A stretch of 64,000 bases of DNA from Phlebotomus papatasi (GCF_024763615.1 NW_026604516.1:62001-126000); one strand, 5' to 3'; shown: positions 30,600 to 40,822, numbered from the stretch's first letter. A program made the numbers and translations. Notes: generated by a model not told the origin, from the letters alone.

Positions 30600-31016
30600 C
30601 AAGGCTAAAATCTCACAGGAGCTTATGACACTCTGTCAAACCACTTGACCAATCTCCGGAGGAGGCCAGACTCAATACGTGGAAGGAAGTCTTTCCACCA
30701 GATTTTGTCGAACTAAGGGAGAGCCTTCCTCCTGGTGGTGATCAAAACTGGACGACGTGGAAGTCTCTCAACCGTTTGAGGAGCAGCGTAGCGCGATCGA
30801 GACAACAGGCGGCGATGGGGCTTCTCAGAATGTGACGTCACTTGTGACTATGGTGTGGTTCAAACAACCCCACACTTGTGTGTTTGTCCTTTGTCTCCTG
30901 CTTCTTGCGAGGTAGGGGACTTGATGTTGGCAACCTCGCATGCCATTGACGTAGCCCGTTATTGGGCAAGACATGTGTGAATATTATGCCTCGACACGAT
31001 TAATAATAATAATAAT
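30600..31016 (+). mobile_element. 3' fragment of another non-LTR retrotransposon with (ATA)n tail
   Basis: Ends in TAATAATAATAATAATT (about 31001-31017), typical of a LINE tail. It encodes only the C-terminal end of an RT protein. 5' truncation is usual for such insertions. Confidence 0.7.
30680..30978 (+). pseudogene. RT C-terminal segment of a non-LTR element
   Basis: Reads VFPPDFVELRESLPPGGDQN and WTTWKSLNRLRSSVARSRQQ. After a frame change near 30828 comes CDVTCDYGVVQTTPHLCVCP, with a tail ending ARYWARHV and TGA at 30976-30978. The order 'W-x2-LNRLR, then C-x-C/G-x-x-QT-xHL-x-CP' is the C-terminal zinc-finger region common in arthropod RT proteins. One frameshift makes it inactive. Confidence 0.75.
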
Positions 31017-31025
31017 TGATTCTAT

Positions 31026-31665
31026 TCAATATATCCTAGACTTTTGGATTGTGCACATCGTTTGAAGTGCTAACGAGATATCCCTGAAGAATTTCCCAAG
31101 CGTGTTTGCATCTGAAGGGTACTTGATCCGAAAGAAAAGGCATATTTTTAGATTAACCTCTACGCATGTTGTGAATTTTGGGATTTCGTATGAAATCTCT
31201 TTGAAATGGACTTGGTTAGTGAGATTCGTAATTTCTGAGCCAATTACGACAATTATTGACTGCTCATGTAGTTCCCCCACTTCCTTGACAGCTCCTGAAA
31301 TCTCTTTTTCGGTCTTTACATGAAGAATCATAACCCTTTGAGCGTCTTTGATAGTTGGCTTCTTGTTGCACCCTCGCGGTCTAGGAGAATAAAAGCGTTC
31401 AGTAGAAGAACCAGGATACAATCTATTGGATCTGAAAGAACGAAGAAGAAATTGAATGTTAGGATAAAACTATACGAGAAATGATCATTGTATTACCTTC
31501 CGCAATAAAAGGATCATATATTTTTTTCAATAATTGCTTACTGGGTTTATCTTTTATATCAGTCGCCATTATGGACAGTACTATGTTGACAATTCGAGTA
31601 AAACTTCTTCGAAAAGATGTACTGTCACCGACTTTTGGGTTTTCAGTCTCAAAATCTATCATCAT
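31026..31665 (-). pseudogene. Unknown insect-type protein, two-exon-like remnant
   Basis: The upstream open part (31665-31497) includes RRSFTRIVNIVLSIM and LLKKIYDPFIAEG. A 65-bp gap (31432-31496) starts GT and ends TTTCAG on the reverse strand. The downstream part (from about 31430) includes GELHEQSIIVVIGSEI and a final block CVEVNLKICLFFRIKYP. The last block resembles the C-terminal domain of a family repeated in insect genomes (hydrophobic helix, then YP, then W/F-F); that is from memory. The splice phase is off by one base, so either an indel is present or the intron guess is wrong. Function unknown. Confidence 0.35.
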
Positions 31666-31875
31666 CGGAAGATTTTAAATGGCTTAAAAAGCTAGTGATA
31701 AGCGTATGTCAGCTTATTGTAGGTGAGATTCTTAACGTGAGCTAACTCGGAATGCATACAAATTCGATTTAGAGGTGAAGGACACCATTCAGTTATCTTG
31801 AATCGAATTCGTGAAATTAAACAAATTTCGCATTTAAACCAAAATATAAAGGATTTGGGTGTACTAACAGAAAAG

Positions 31876-32118
31876 CTGGGTGTAGTGACAAATTCCCCAG
31901 AAAAGCTATTCAAGCCATTGTCAGAAGGCATCGACCTCGAGTCAGACCTAGAACAAGGCGGCTGAATCAAATTCAGAATCTTGCCTTAGAACGCCTCGGG
32001 ATCGATCCCGAACATCTTCCTGAAGTGGCGGAGGATCGACAAGTCTGGGCTGCTAATTTGGATGTCATGGGCCCGCGACCTCAATAGGGATAAGCGGTTT
32101 AAAATGAACGAATAATTG
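31876..32118 (+). mobile_element. 5'-truncated non-LTR insertion, 243 bp
   Basis: Lies inside dispersed repeat R and is flanked by a 9-bp duplication ACAGAAAAG (31867-31875 and 32119-32127). The uninterrupted R copies confirm the empty site. It encodes the final 54 codons of an RT protein (next entry). Confidence 0.75.
31923..32087 (+). pseudogene. Last 54 codons of a non-LTR RT ORF
   Basis: Frame with RRLNQIQNLALERLGID, then PEVAEDRQVWAANLDV and stop TAG 32085-32087. It fits the common LINE C-terminus in which an arginine-rich stretch is followed by A-x-DR-x-xW. No catalytic part is present. Confidence 0.6.
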
Positions 32119-32309
32119 ACAGAAAAGTGACATTTGGGTGAAATGTAGACCAGAATGTTCTCTATAATTTGGCCGTAGAACTAGATCTCATCGATTATTG
32201 TTGTTTGCTTCTGGACTTGTTTTTTCGCCCAGAGCGCCCCAAGTGTTCATTTGATGAATTTCAACTATATTAACGAATTGTTATATTTTGTAAGACTCTC
32301 AAATTCATC

Positions 32310-33322
32310 AAATTGACATCTGAGTGGTTAGCTGAGATTCTTTACAATCTCAGCTTTTGTGGTCACAGGTGAAATCCGACCTCGTCAGATCGGGCCCAAA
32401 TTTTGGATGTACACGTTTTGACACTCATAGAACACGAAAATCATGTACACCAAAAAACGATTTTCGTGGACGTCCCGTCCCGTCCGTTACATTTCGACTT
32501 CTGGAGAGAAAACGGAAAGAGATATCGACAAGCGGTTTTCGCAAAGGTTAAAAGTCATTGGGCCGCTAGAAGTTGATGATGTCAGATCCAACCACCCACC
32601 CACCCCCCCCCCCCTTCCGCCATTTTGGAAACCATAAAATTTTGTTTTTTAGATCACTCATCACCTATGGCATCGATCGATCTCAAATTTTAGTATGGTA
32701 TAGCTGGGCCTAAGAGCTTCCGATCGATACCAAACTTCACCCCCTCCGACCCCCGTGACCTGAGCTAGAGGGGGTCAGAAATTGAATTTTTGAATGGACA
32801 TATCTCCGGTTCTAATTATCGGAATGCAAAAAAAATTTGGTGTTTAGGAAAGCTCTCGTGGAGCACTACAACCTTGTGACACCCCAATTTTATCCGATTT
32901 AATTGAAGGTCTGATTAATCGAAAAATCAATTTTCGATTAATCGATTTCGAATATTTCGAAAACAAGACAATGCTTTTTCTTTAAATTTTAATATGTTGT
33001 AGCTGGGGTAGAGGACTTTCCAACGGTGTGTCACACTCCTCCCTTGATGTTCCTTGACCCGAGCTATAATTAAAAATGTCTTGACCGGACTGCATTTTCT
33101 GTATTTGTAAAGGGATTTCGATGAAATTTTAGCCTATATTGTATCTGAGAGCACGATCTTTCTAATAATGGGTCCCATCCGTCTGTACCCCAACCCACTG
33201 TACCCCGACCCTTACTATACCCATATGGACCGGACTCTATCACTTATGTTTATTAACCGATTTCAATGAACTTCTTTTTCTTTTGTTGGTCTTCCCCCCC
33301 AGACTATTTAAAATAGAAAATG
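32310..33322. repeat. Repeat family B, copy 1
   Basis: Contains CGGAAAGAGATATCGACAAG followed by CGGTTTTCGCAAAGG, a C-rich run at 32600-32611, TATCTCCGGTTCTAATTATC and CTGACCTGAGCTAG-like segments. The same blocks occur in reverse order and orientation at 46097-47490. A short palindrome (TGAGATTCTTTACAATCTCA) sits at its start. No gene. Confidence 0.6.
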
Positions 33323-33864
33323 ACCAGTGATAAGCCCAGATAAGCTTATGGTAGCTCAGATTCTATACAGGTGACCTCGAAATGCGTGCACCTCGGGGTG
33401 CTTGCAATTCGGAATGCGTGAAAATTCGATTGTGAGTTGAATTTTGGGGGTAATGGCTCCGGCACACCTTTTAGATCAGGAAAATTTCATGTAGTCGAAA
33501 TTCCAATCCTTTTCTTTTTCACATACTTTGCATATGTCTATCTCATTTCCTCGCACTCTTCCTCTTCTTTCAAACATAACTCCAAATTTAATTTAGCTCA
33601 ATCGAATTTGGTATGCGAAAGAATGGGATAGTCATATGCAAAATACGTGAAAAAGAAAAGGATTCGAATTTCGACTTCATGAAATTTTCCTGATCTAAAA
33701 GGTGTGCCAAAGCCATAAAGAATCGCGTCGAGCCAATTTCATCGATTTCGACTGCTGAGAACAGTTTACTCGACGCGATTCTTTACCCCCAAAATTCAAC
33801 TCACAATCGAATTTTCACGCATTCTGAGTTGCAAGCACCCCGAGTTGCACGCATTTCGAGGTAA
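33323..33864. mobile_element. Foldback element with end similar to the AGCCAGTGATAAGCC family
   Basis: Starts CCAGTGATAAGCCCAG. Arms 33364-33536 and 33633-33864 are inverted copies (e.g. CACACCTTTTAGATCAGG against CCTGATCTAAAAGGTGTG). The right arm is longer because a 68-bp hairpin (33716-33785) is inserted in it. Non-coding. Confidence 0.7.
33716..33785. mobile_element. Tiny hairpin insertion, 17-bp perfect inverted repeats
   Basis: TAAAGAATCGCGTCGAG at 33716-33732 and its exact complement at 33769-33785, with 36 bp between. The opposite arm of the surrounding foldback lacks this block, so it arrived later. A TA duplication fits the ends, implying a core of about 66 bp. Confidence 0.65.
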
Positions 33865-33968
33865 CATGTTGTACGCAATTGTATGAACCTTTCAAAGAGA
33901 TATAAAATGTCTGATAATCCCAATATGCTGAAGATGAAATGATAAGATACAATACTGCTTTACCTTTC

Positions 33969-34432
33969 TGTTGCAAATTAAATTAATATTTGAAATGGCA
34001 GTCAGTTAGATTTTAAAATAGTTCAAATTTAGTGGAAGTACTGGAATATGGGAATTTTTGGAAAGGACTATATTGAATAGACAGAGAATAGGTACGCCAT
34101 TTTGTGTCCAAACTTTGATGAAGCAAGACATATATTTTGTAAGTACAGGAAAAGAATTAATTTTGAATTTAAAAGTAATAATATTGAAATTTATTAGGGA
34201 TACAAAGGAAAAGGACAAGGACAGGGAAAGGATAGGATTATTATAGGAGGAGCAAATTGCTTTAGAATGTAAGTAGAGGGAAATTAAGTTTTTGCACTGT
34301 AGGACTGACGCCATTTTTTCTCTATTTCTTTTAGCCGAAAATTTCATTTATTATCATCTATTATATCCGATTCCGACGTTATTGAAATTTCTGTTGTTGG
34401 GAAATAAAATTTGTTTGGAAAAAAATACAACA
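33969..34432 (+). repeat. BEL 5' LTR
   Basis: 464 bp, TG...CA. It has TAGTGGAAGTACTGG-type unique sequence, a GGGAAATAAAATTTG stretch near the 3' end giving an AATAAA signal (about 34402), and no clear TATA box that I could find. Confidence 0.9.
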
Positions 34433-34434
34433 GA

Positions 34435-34443
34435 TGGTCCTTC
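34435..34443 (+). promoter_or_regulatory. Primer-binding site, tRNA-Tyr-like
   Basis: TGGTCCTTC begins 2 bp after the 5' LTR. The first nine bases equal those of the tRNA-Tyr site in the BEL element at 14326-14362, then the sequence diverges (ACCCCGAA), so the primer identity is only likely. Confidence 0.55.
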
Positions 34444-34463
34444 ACCCCGAATAAAGCCAAGAT

Positions 34464-37400
34464 ATGGACAAGTACACTGGCACTATTCCTCGTAGGAGCT
34501 CTCGAGAGAATAAAGGAAAGAAGCCAGTCCGGCTGGGATTTGAGAGCACGAATAAGTCAAAGAAGTCTGCGGAAGAGACACTGATCGATGTCCAAATTGA
34601 GAAAGCAGAGCTGGAATTGAGTTTGCTCAAGATCAAGGCAAAGGAAGCGCAATTGCTGCGGGAGTCTGGACAATCTCCGATCGCTGAGGAGAAAGACACT
34701 GTGGTACAGCAATATCTCCAAAAACCTGTTCAGCAGCCTGGGAATGTTCACCAGGAAGTTGAGGATGACAAGGTGGATGATGAGAGGGGTGCTTCCGGAG
34801 GAATTGACACGAGATTTCTCAAGGATGAAGTTGGTTCTGTTTCAACGGATTACACCAGGTTCAGAGGTGGTCTCAAGTGGCTGTATCGTGACTTTAAGGA
34901 GTCTGATACTGAGAGAGAATCCGAGGACAGTGACTCTATCAGTGGTAGCAGCGGAAGGTCTGATATTGCTGCTGCTATTCGTGCCCAGTCGGAGAAAATG
35001 AACAAATTTATGTCAAGACAAACTCTTGGAAAGGATTATTTTCACTTCGACGGAAATTTCCAAGAGTATCCAATGTTTATGGCATGGTTTAGCAGCACCA
35101 CGGCATCTTGCAAGTTTACTGACCAGGAAAATCTCTTGCGACTGCAGAAGTGTTTGAAAGGTGAGGCCAGAAATGCTGTTCGTTTCATGCTATACTCACC
35201 AGAATGCATTAATGAGATTCTCCGGACTTTGGAGAAGAAATTTGGGCGTCCGGAATTCCTGGTAAAAGCCATGATTGCTGAGGTTAGGGAGATTCCCGCT
35301 GTTAGAGAGGAAAAGCCTGAAACTGTCATAAATATGGCAACAACTGTTCTGAATCTCGTTGCGTCTCTCAAGATGAGTAATCGCAGAAACTACATCGACA
35401 ATCCTCAGCTGCTCGAGGAACTTCTGAGCAAGTTGCCTCTTTCTCTGCGAGTGCAATGGTCAGAATATGCATCCAAGAAGTCTCACTGCACCTTGGAGAC
35501 GTTTTCCAAGTGGATGGACAGGAGGGCGGAGGCTGCTAGTGAGAGGGTTCAATTCTATCCAGTGAAAGAGGCGAAAAATGGCAAAGATGCGAAGAAAGAC
35601 AAGAAGCAGAAATTTGTCGCAGCAACAAGTGAGGTTAAGAACGATGCAATAGGCTCAATAGGCTGTGTTTGTGTTTGTTGTGGTGGCTGTCATGATTTGA
35701 CCAGCTGTGGGGATTTCAAAAATTTAACAGTTGACGATCGCTGGAAGCTTGTGACCGAGAAAAGGATGTGTTTTTCGTGTCTCAAGGATGGTCACATGAG
35801 TCCTGAATGCAAGAAGAAGAAGAAATGTTCTGTAAATGATTGTAGCCGTCGCCACAATGATATTCTTCATCGAAACAGCGATAGAGGAAATGTTTTGCCC
35901 CAGGCCACACAAAATTCACGTCAAAACACTGAGAGAAATTCTGAGGAAAATTGCTCATCATCAGAGACAAATCAAGTGAGTACTGTGGCTCACACTACAG
36001 CTTCTTCAGGAAAAACATTGATGAAAATCCTGCCGGTGATGTTGAGTGGACCCAAGGGAACTTGCAAGGTTTATGCATTCTTGGACGAGGGGTCTACAAT
36101 CACAATGTTGAAGACGAGTGTGGCCGACAGTCTTGGTCTTGAGGGTCCTACAATGTCTCTGAGATGGACCGGAACAACTCCCGAGATGACGACTTCATGT
36201 GAAGCTCGTGTTGTGGATTTGAAAATCAAAGGGACGTTTTCTGGGGCCAAGGAATATACGCTTCGCCGAGTGCGCACTGTTGATCAATTGTCATTGCCCA
36301 AGCAATCTGTGGATGTACAGACTTTGGTGAGGGATTGGAGATATCTTTCTCAGGGAGAAGTTGAGTCATTTGATGATGTGGTGCCGCAACTTCTTATTGG
36401 GCTTGATAATATCGCGCTGATAACATCTCGTGAAGTGATTCATGGTGCTTGGAATGCACCTTATCTTGCCAGGACATGGCTAGGATGGGTTATCCTAGGG
36501 AATTTGTCTTCACCTGTGGACAGAAATGGTGAAGTGAATTGTGCAATGATTGAGACTGTTGATGAATTGCATGATTTGGTGAAATCCTCCTTTACCACGG
36601 AAGGATTTGGGACAGTGCCACGACAGGAAAAATCTCGATCTCGCGAGGACAGGAAAGCGATAGAGATTATGGAAAATACCACCAGGAAAACTTCAGATGG
36701 ACGCTACGAGACTGGACTTTTGTGGCGTCAGGGAAAACCACCTGCGGTTCCAGAATCCCGAACAGCTGCTCTGAGGCGACTTTATAGCACTGAAAGAAAA
36801 CTTGACCGTGACTCAGAATTGGCACAGGCATATTGTGCGAAAATTGAGGAGCATCTAGAGAAGGGATATTTGGTGGAATTGGACGAAAACGACAAAAAAG
36901 TTCCCTCTGAAAATGTGTGGTATCTTCCACATTTCTCTGTGGTACACCCTGCGAAGAAAAAAGTCCGTGTTGTTTTTGATTGTGCCGCGAAAACAAACGG
37001 AGTGTGTTTCAACGATTTCTTGTTGAAAGGACCTGACATGCTGCAGCCTCTCCCTGGAATTCTGGAGAATTTTCGACGAGCTAAGTATGGGTATATGGGA
37101 GACATTAGGGAAATGTTTCACCGTGTGAAAATTCGAGAAGCTGATCAGAATTACCAGAGGATTTTATGGAGAGGAATGAACCGTGAGTGTGATCCGAAGG
37201 AGTATAAGCTCACGGTGATGACTTTTGGAGCTTCATGCTCGCCAACTTTGGCAGCATACGTGAAGGATGAGAATGCCAAGAGTCACATGGAGGAATATCC
37301 AGAGTCAGTGAATGAAATTTTGAGGTACACCTATTGTGACGATTTCATAAGCTGTTCAGATTCAGTGGAAGAATCCCAAAGGCGTGTTGATGAAGTGATA

Positions 37401-39917
37401 AAAATTAGCCAGGGTGCGGGATTTGAAGTTGTGAATTGGACAGCCAGTGATTCAGCCATTCTCAGTTCCCTTGGTGCTGATTTTCTGACGAAGAACTTCA
37501 ATGATGCTGATCATATGGAGCGTGTCTTGGGTTTGTGGTGGGATTCCACAAAGGATGTCTTCACATTCAAAGTGAATTTTCACAAAGTGACCAGTGAGAT
37601 TCTTTCTGGAGAAAAGGTTCCGACAGAGAGAGAAGTTCTGCGCTTGGTGATGTCTCTCTTTGATCCACTTGGATTTCTGGGATTGTTCACAGTGAAGGGA
37701 AAAATCCTCCTGCAAGACATATGGCGTCGTGAAATCGATTGGGACGATGAGATTGGCGGAGAGCTGATGACAGTTTGGAAACAGTTCTTATTAGAACTAC
37801 GGGATATCGAGAATGTGAGTATACCTCGATGCTTTTTTACAAATTTGCCGTGCGATTCTTCCATAGAATTACATGTGTTTGGAGACGCCAGCCTTTCCGC
37901 TTTCGCTTCTGTGGCGTATTTGAGGATCGAAAACAGGGGGGAAGTGGAAATAGCACTTTTGTGTTCACGCACCCGCGTGGCACCTTTGAAGGCGATAACC
38001 ATCCCACGGCTTGAGTTGCAAGCGGCAGTTCTGTCCAGCCGCTTGGGAAATTCCATGATGACTACAATTGACATGAAAATTGACCGAGTCTACTATTGGA
38101 CAGACTCGATGACTGTCCTCAAATGGCTTCGAAGTGGGTCCAGGCGATTTAAAGAATTCGTGGCAAATCGTCTGGGGGAAATTGAGGACTTGACCGATCT
38201 GGATTCGTGGCACTGGGTGCCCACGAAGGACAACGTTGCTGATTTAGCAACAAGACACAAACCGTGTAACTTCTCTTCCGAGTCTGTTTGGTTCACTGGA
38301 CCGAAGTTCCTGAAGCGTCCAAGGTCTGATTGGCCACAAGAAGTTCACGATGATCACCCGATTGATGACAGCGAAATTATACAACATGTTCATGTTCAGT
38401 ATGAACACAATGAGTTGGTTCCAAATGCTGAAAGATTCTCTTCGTGGAATCGCCTTTTGCGTACAACTGCTCGTGTACGTCAAATTGCTTTATTTTGGAA
38501 AGATCTGTCGCTGAAAAAGACAAAGAGGCCATTGCCTTCATTGACTGTGTCAGATTTGGAAAGAGCTCAAGTGATGTTGTGGAAAGAGATGCAGACAAAG
38601 TACACATGTGAAAGGAATTTATTGACTTCCGGGAAGACAATCGACAAGAAAAGCTCTCTTTACAAATTGTCTCCATTTGTTGATGAGAATGGAGTTTTGA
38701 GGATGAAGAGTCGTTTAGTGAATAGCCCAGATGTCAACGAGAAGTTCCCAGTCATTTTGGATGAGAAGCATCCTGCAACCAGACTTCTTATCCTGGATGT
38801 TCATGTGAGAAACTTTCACCAAGGACGAGAGCAGATAGTGAATGATCTGCGACAGAAGTTTTGGATCCCGAAAATTCGTATGGCAGTCAAAAGGTCATGG
38901 AGAGACTGCCAACCCTGCAAGAACTTTGCTGTAAGACCAATGCCCCCTGAAATGGCTGCACTACCCGTGGCTCGTGTAGAGCAACAGATGTTCCCGTGTG
39001 CTCGAAGCGGAGTGGATTTCTTCGGGCCCATTATGGTCACTGTTGGACGTCGTCAAGAAAAACGCTGGGGCGTTTTGTTCACATGCATGACAACTCGGGC
39101 TATCCACCTGGAGATCGCACACTCACTGGACACTGATAGTGCGATCATGGCGATTAGAAGATTTATCTCAAGACGGGGCCCCATTAAAGAATTGTATTCT
39201 GACAATGGGACGAACTTCCATGGCGCGGACAAGGAGATGAGGGCAGCTCTGGCACAACTGGACCAAGAGAAGATTCGAAATGTGCTTTCCTGCAAGCTGA
39301 TTGACTGGATTTTCAATCCACCAAGCGCTCCGCACATGGGGGGAAGTTGGGAGAGATTGATAAGGACGGTGAAAACAGCCCTGAAGACGACTTTGGCTTT
39401 TCACGCTCCCAGTGATGAAGTGCTTCAAACACTGTTTGCTGAAGCTGAATTTGTGGTGAATAACCGGCCTCTGACTCACGTCTCTGTTGACTACGATGAC
39501 GAAACAGCCTTGACTCCCAATCATTTTTTGATTGGAAGAACTGCAGAAAATCGTCCAGGAACCTTTGACGATCATGATATGTGTTTGAGGAGATCTTGGA
39601 GAAAATCTCAACGTATGGCTGATATTTTCTGGAGACGTTGGGTTCATGAATATCTACCGGAGCTGGCGAGACGAACGAAGTGGCACACTTCCGTTCCTGC
39701 GATTCAACCAGGCAGCATTGTGGTGATCGCTGATGAGAAACTTCCCCGAAACGAATGGCCTATGGGGGTCGTGGAACAAGTGCATCCCGGACAGGACGGA
39801 AAGATACGTGTAGTATCAGTGAAGACACCAAAAGGGGTATACAAACGGCCCGTGAGTAGGATTTGCGTGATGGATGTTGGTGCGACCGCACCAAGGGGGG
39901 AAGGTGTTGCAAATTAA
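34464..39917 (+). CDS. gag-pol: BEL/Pao Gag-Pol polyprotein, 1817 residues
   Basis: Makes capsid, protease, RT/RNase H and integrase. In order: a coiled-coil-like charged N-terminus; Pao gag domain (about 190-350, YFHFDGNFQEYPMFMAWF); zinc knuckle CFSCLKDGHMSPEC (about 436) after a C-rich partner; protease with LDEGSTITML (about 538; most retropepsins have D-S/T-G); RT with VVFDCAAKTNG (834) and the palm box YCDDF (about 955); RNase H from FGDASLSAF (1138); integrase HHCC (about 1446-1484), then DFFGP, SDNGTNF and SWERLIR with the DDE triad. The start is the first ATG after the primer site. The stop (39915-39917) lies 13 bp inside the 3' LTR, so the last residues are LTR-encoded. No frameshift or stop was seen. 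Confidence 0.95.
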   Translation: MDKYTGTIPRRSSRENKGKKPVRLGFESTNKSKKSAEETLIDVQIEKAELELSLLKIKAKEAQLLRESGQSPIAEEKDTVVQQYLQKPVQQPGNVHQEVEDDKVDDERGASGGIDTRFLKDEVGSVSTDYTRFRGGLKWLYRDFKESDTERESEDSDSISGSSGRSDIAAAIRAQSEKMNKFMSRQTLGKDYFHFDGNFQEYPMFMAWFSSTTASCKFTDQENLLRLQKCLKGEARNAVRFMLYSPECINEILRTLEKKFGRPEFLVKAMIAEVREIPAVREEKPETVINMATTVLNLVASLKMSNRRNYIDNPQLLEELLSKLPLSLRVQWSEYASKKSHCTLETFSKWMDRRAEAASERVQFYPVKEAKNGKDAKKDKKQKFVAATSEVKNDAIGSIGCVCVCCGGCHDLTSCGDFKNLTVDDRWKLVTEKRMCFSCLKDGHMSPECKKKKKCSVNDCSRRHNDILHRNSDRGNVLPQATQNSRQNTERNSEENCSSSETNQVSTVAHTTASSGKTLMKILPVMLSGPKGTCKVYAFLDEGSTITMLKTSVADSLGLEGPTMSLRWTGTTPEMTTSCEARVVDLKIKGTFSGAKEYTLRRVRTVDQLSLPKQSVDVQTLVRDWRYLSQGEVESFDDVVPQLLIGLDNIALITSREVIHGAWNAPYLARTWLGWVILGNLSSPVDRNGEVNCAMIETVDELHDLVKSSFTTEGFGTVPRQEKSRSREDRKAIEIMENTTRKTSDGRYETGLLWRQGKPPAVPESRTAALRRLYSTERKLDRDSELAQAYCAKIEEHLEKGYLVELDENDKKVPSENVWYLPHFSVVHPAKKKVRVVFDCAAKTNGVCFNDFLLKGPDMLQPLPGILENFRRAKYGYMGDIREMFHRVKIREADQNYQRILWRGMNRECDPKEYKLTVMTFGASCSPTLAAYVKDENAKSHMEEYPESVNEILRYTYCDDFISCSDSVEESQRRVDEVIKISQGAGFEVVNWTASDSAILSSLGADFLTKNFNDADHMERVLGLWWDSTKDVFTFKVNFHKVTSEILSGEKVPTEREVLRLVMSLFDPLGFLGLFTVKGKILLQDIWRREIDWDDEIGGELMTVWKQFLLELRDIENVSIPRCFFTNLPCDSSIELHVFGDASLSAFASVAYLRIENRGEVEIALLCSRTRVAPLKAITIPRLELQAAVLSSRLGNSMMTTIDMKIDRVYYWTDSMTVLKWLRSGSRRFKEFVANRLGEIEDLTDLDSWHWVPTKDNVADLATRHKPCNFSSESVWFTGPKFLKRPRSDWPQEVHDDHPIDDSEIIQHVHVQYEHNELVPNAERFSSWNRLLRTTARVRQIALFWKDLSLKKTKRPLPSLTVSDLERAQVMLWKEMQTKYTCERNLLTSGKTIDKKSSLYKLSPFVDENGVLRMKSRLVNSPDVNEKFPVILDEKHPATRLLILDVHVRNFHQGREQIVNDLRQKFWIPKIRMAVKRSWRDCQPCKNFAVRPMPPEMAALPVARVEQQMFPCARSGVDFFGPIMVTVGRRQEKRWGVLFTCMTTRAIHLEIAHSLDTDSAIMAIRRFISRRGPIKELYSDNGTNFHGADKEMRAALAQLDQEKIRNVLSCKLIDWIFNPPSAPHMGGSWERLIRTVKTALKTTLAFHAPSDEVLQTLFAEAEFVVNNRPLTHVSVDYDDETALTPNHFLIGRTAENRPGTFDDHDMCLRRSWRKSQRMADIFWRRWVHEYLPELARRTKWHTSVPAIQPGSIVVIADEKLPRNEWPMGVVEQVHPGQDGKIRVVSVKTPKGVYKRPVSRICVMDVGATAPRGEGVAN
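39891..39904 (+). promoter_or_regulatory. Polypurine tract of the intact BEL element
   Basis: AAGGGGGGAAGG runs up to the 3' LTR start at 39905. It is also translated as the end of Gag-Pol. Confidence 0.75.
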
Positions 39918-40368
39918 ATTAATATTTGAAATGGCAGTCAGTTAGATTTTAAAATAGTTCAAATTTAGTGGAAGTACTGGAATATGGGAATTTTTGGAAA
40001 GGACTATATTGAATAGACAGAGAATAGGTACGCCATTTTGTGTCCAAACTTTGATGAAGCAAGACATATATTTTGTAAGTACAGGAAAAGAATTAATTTT
40101 GAATTTAAAAGTAATAATATTGAAATTTATTAGGGATACAAAGGAAAAGGACAAGGACAGGGAAAGGATAGGATTATTATAGGAGGAGCAAATTGCTTTA
40201 GAATGTAAGTAGAGGGAAATTAAGTTTTTGCACTGTAGGACTGACGCCATTTTTTCTCTATTTCTTTTAGCCGAAAATTTCATTTATTATCATCTATTAT
40301 ATCCGATTCCGACGTTATTGAAATTTCTGTTGTTGGGAAATAAAATTTGTTTGGAAAAAAATACAACA
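39905..40368 (+). repeat. BEL 3' LTR
   Basis: 464 bp, identical by eye to the 5' LTR, followed by the CTTTC duplication. Confidence 0.9.
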
Positions 40369-40373
40369 CTTTC

Positions 40374-40822
40374 AATAAAATAAATAATGCTTGTTAATTT
40401 CCTACAAGATATTTCCCCCTTGGGTGTACTGGTTATGCTGCGACAATTAGCTATTGATGAGATAGAAAGAGATGAATGAAATAACTGTTCCCCGAGCCGA
40501 TGGGGCCGAAGGAGAAAAAATTTTTCTCCTCGTGGGCTGTCTCAGGTCACGTTGGCACCTATTTCTCCTTCTGGATTGCTTCAAAGGTTGCTCTCAGTGG
40601 GTTTTGCAGGTGAAAATCTTCCTGATGAACTGCCCAATTCTTCCACAAGATTCCCCAGAAGACACCAATGCAGTGAGAAGCCGAAAAATCCCAAGTACTG
40701 GAAGACACGAGGGGCCCCGCCACAAGAATAACTACTTTTTCACTCACTTCTAATTGTCTTTTCACCAAATTTATTTTTCCACCACCTCAAGTACAAATCG
40801 TTCAACAAATTAACAGTTTTAA
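40374..40822. other. Unassigned stretch
   Basis: Contains a mid-GC block (40480-40740) with no recognisable domain in any frame. No element ends were seen. Confidence 0.4.

Larger units (their letters stand above)
31690..32307 (+). repeat. Dispersed repeat R, copy 1 (split by a LINE fragment)
   Basis: Shares TAGGTGAGATTCTTAACGTG, then AGCTAACTCGGA-TGCAT and ATTCAGTTATCTTGAATC, with 43936-44325 and 63609-64000. It is interrupted at 31876-32118. No coding sequence of its own. Confidence 0.75.
33969..40368 (+). mobile_element. Intact BEL/Pao LTR retrotransposon, 6.4 kb
   Basis: Two 464-bp LTRs (33969-34432 and 39905-40368), starting TGTTGCAAATTAAATT and ending AAATACAACA, look identical. They are flanked by the 5-bp duplication CTTTC (33964-33968 and 40369-40373). 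A primer-binding site, one uninterrupted 1817-codon Gag-Pol ORF and a purine tract lie between them in the right order. With identical LTRs and an intact ORF it is the youngest complete element here and possibly active. Confidence 0.95.

Noticed and set aside
33983..34347. ORFs inside the BEL LTRs (both strands, both copies)
   Set aside because: They are non-coding LTR sequence; the reverse-strand ORF is a serine/phenylalanine-rich shadow.
36071..39647. Reverse-strand ORFs up to 164 codons within the BEL Gag-Pol
   Set aside because: They overlap an intact 1817-codon coding frame and show no domain of their own.
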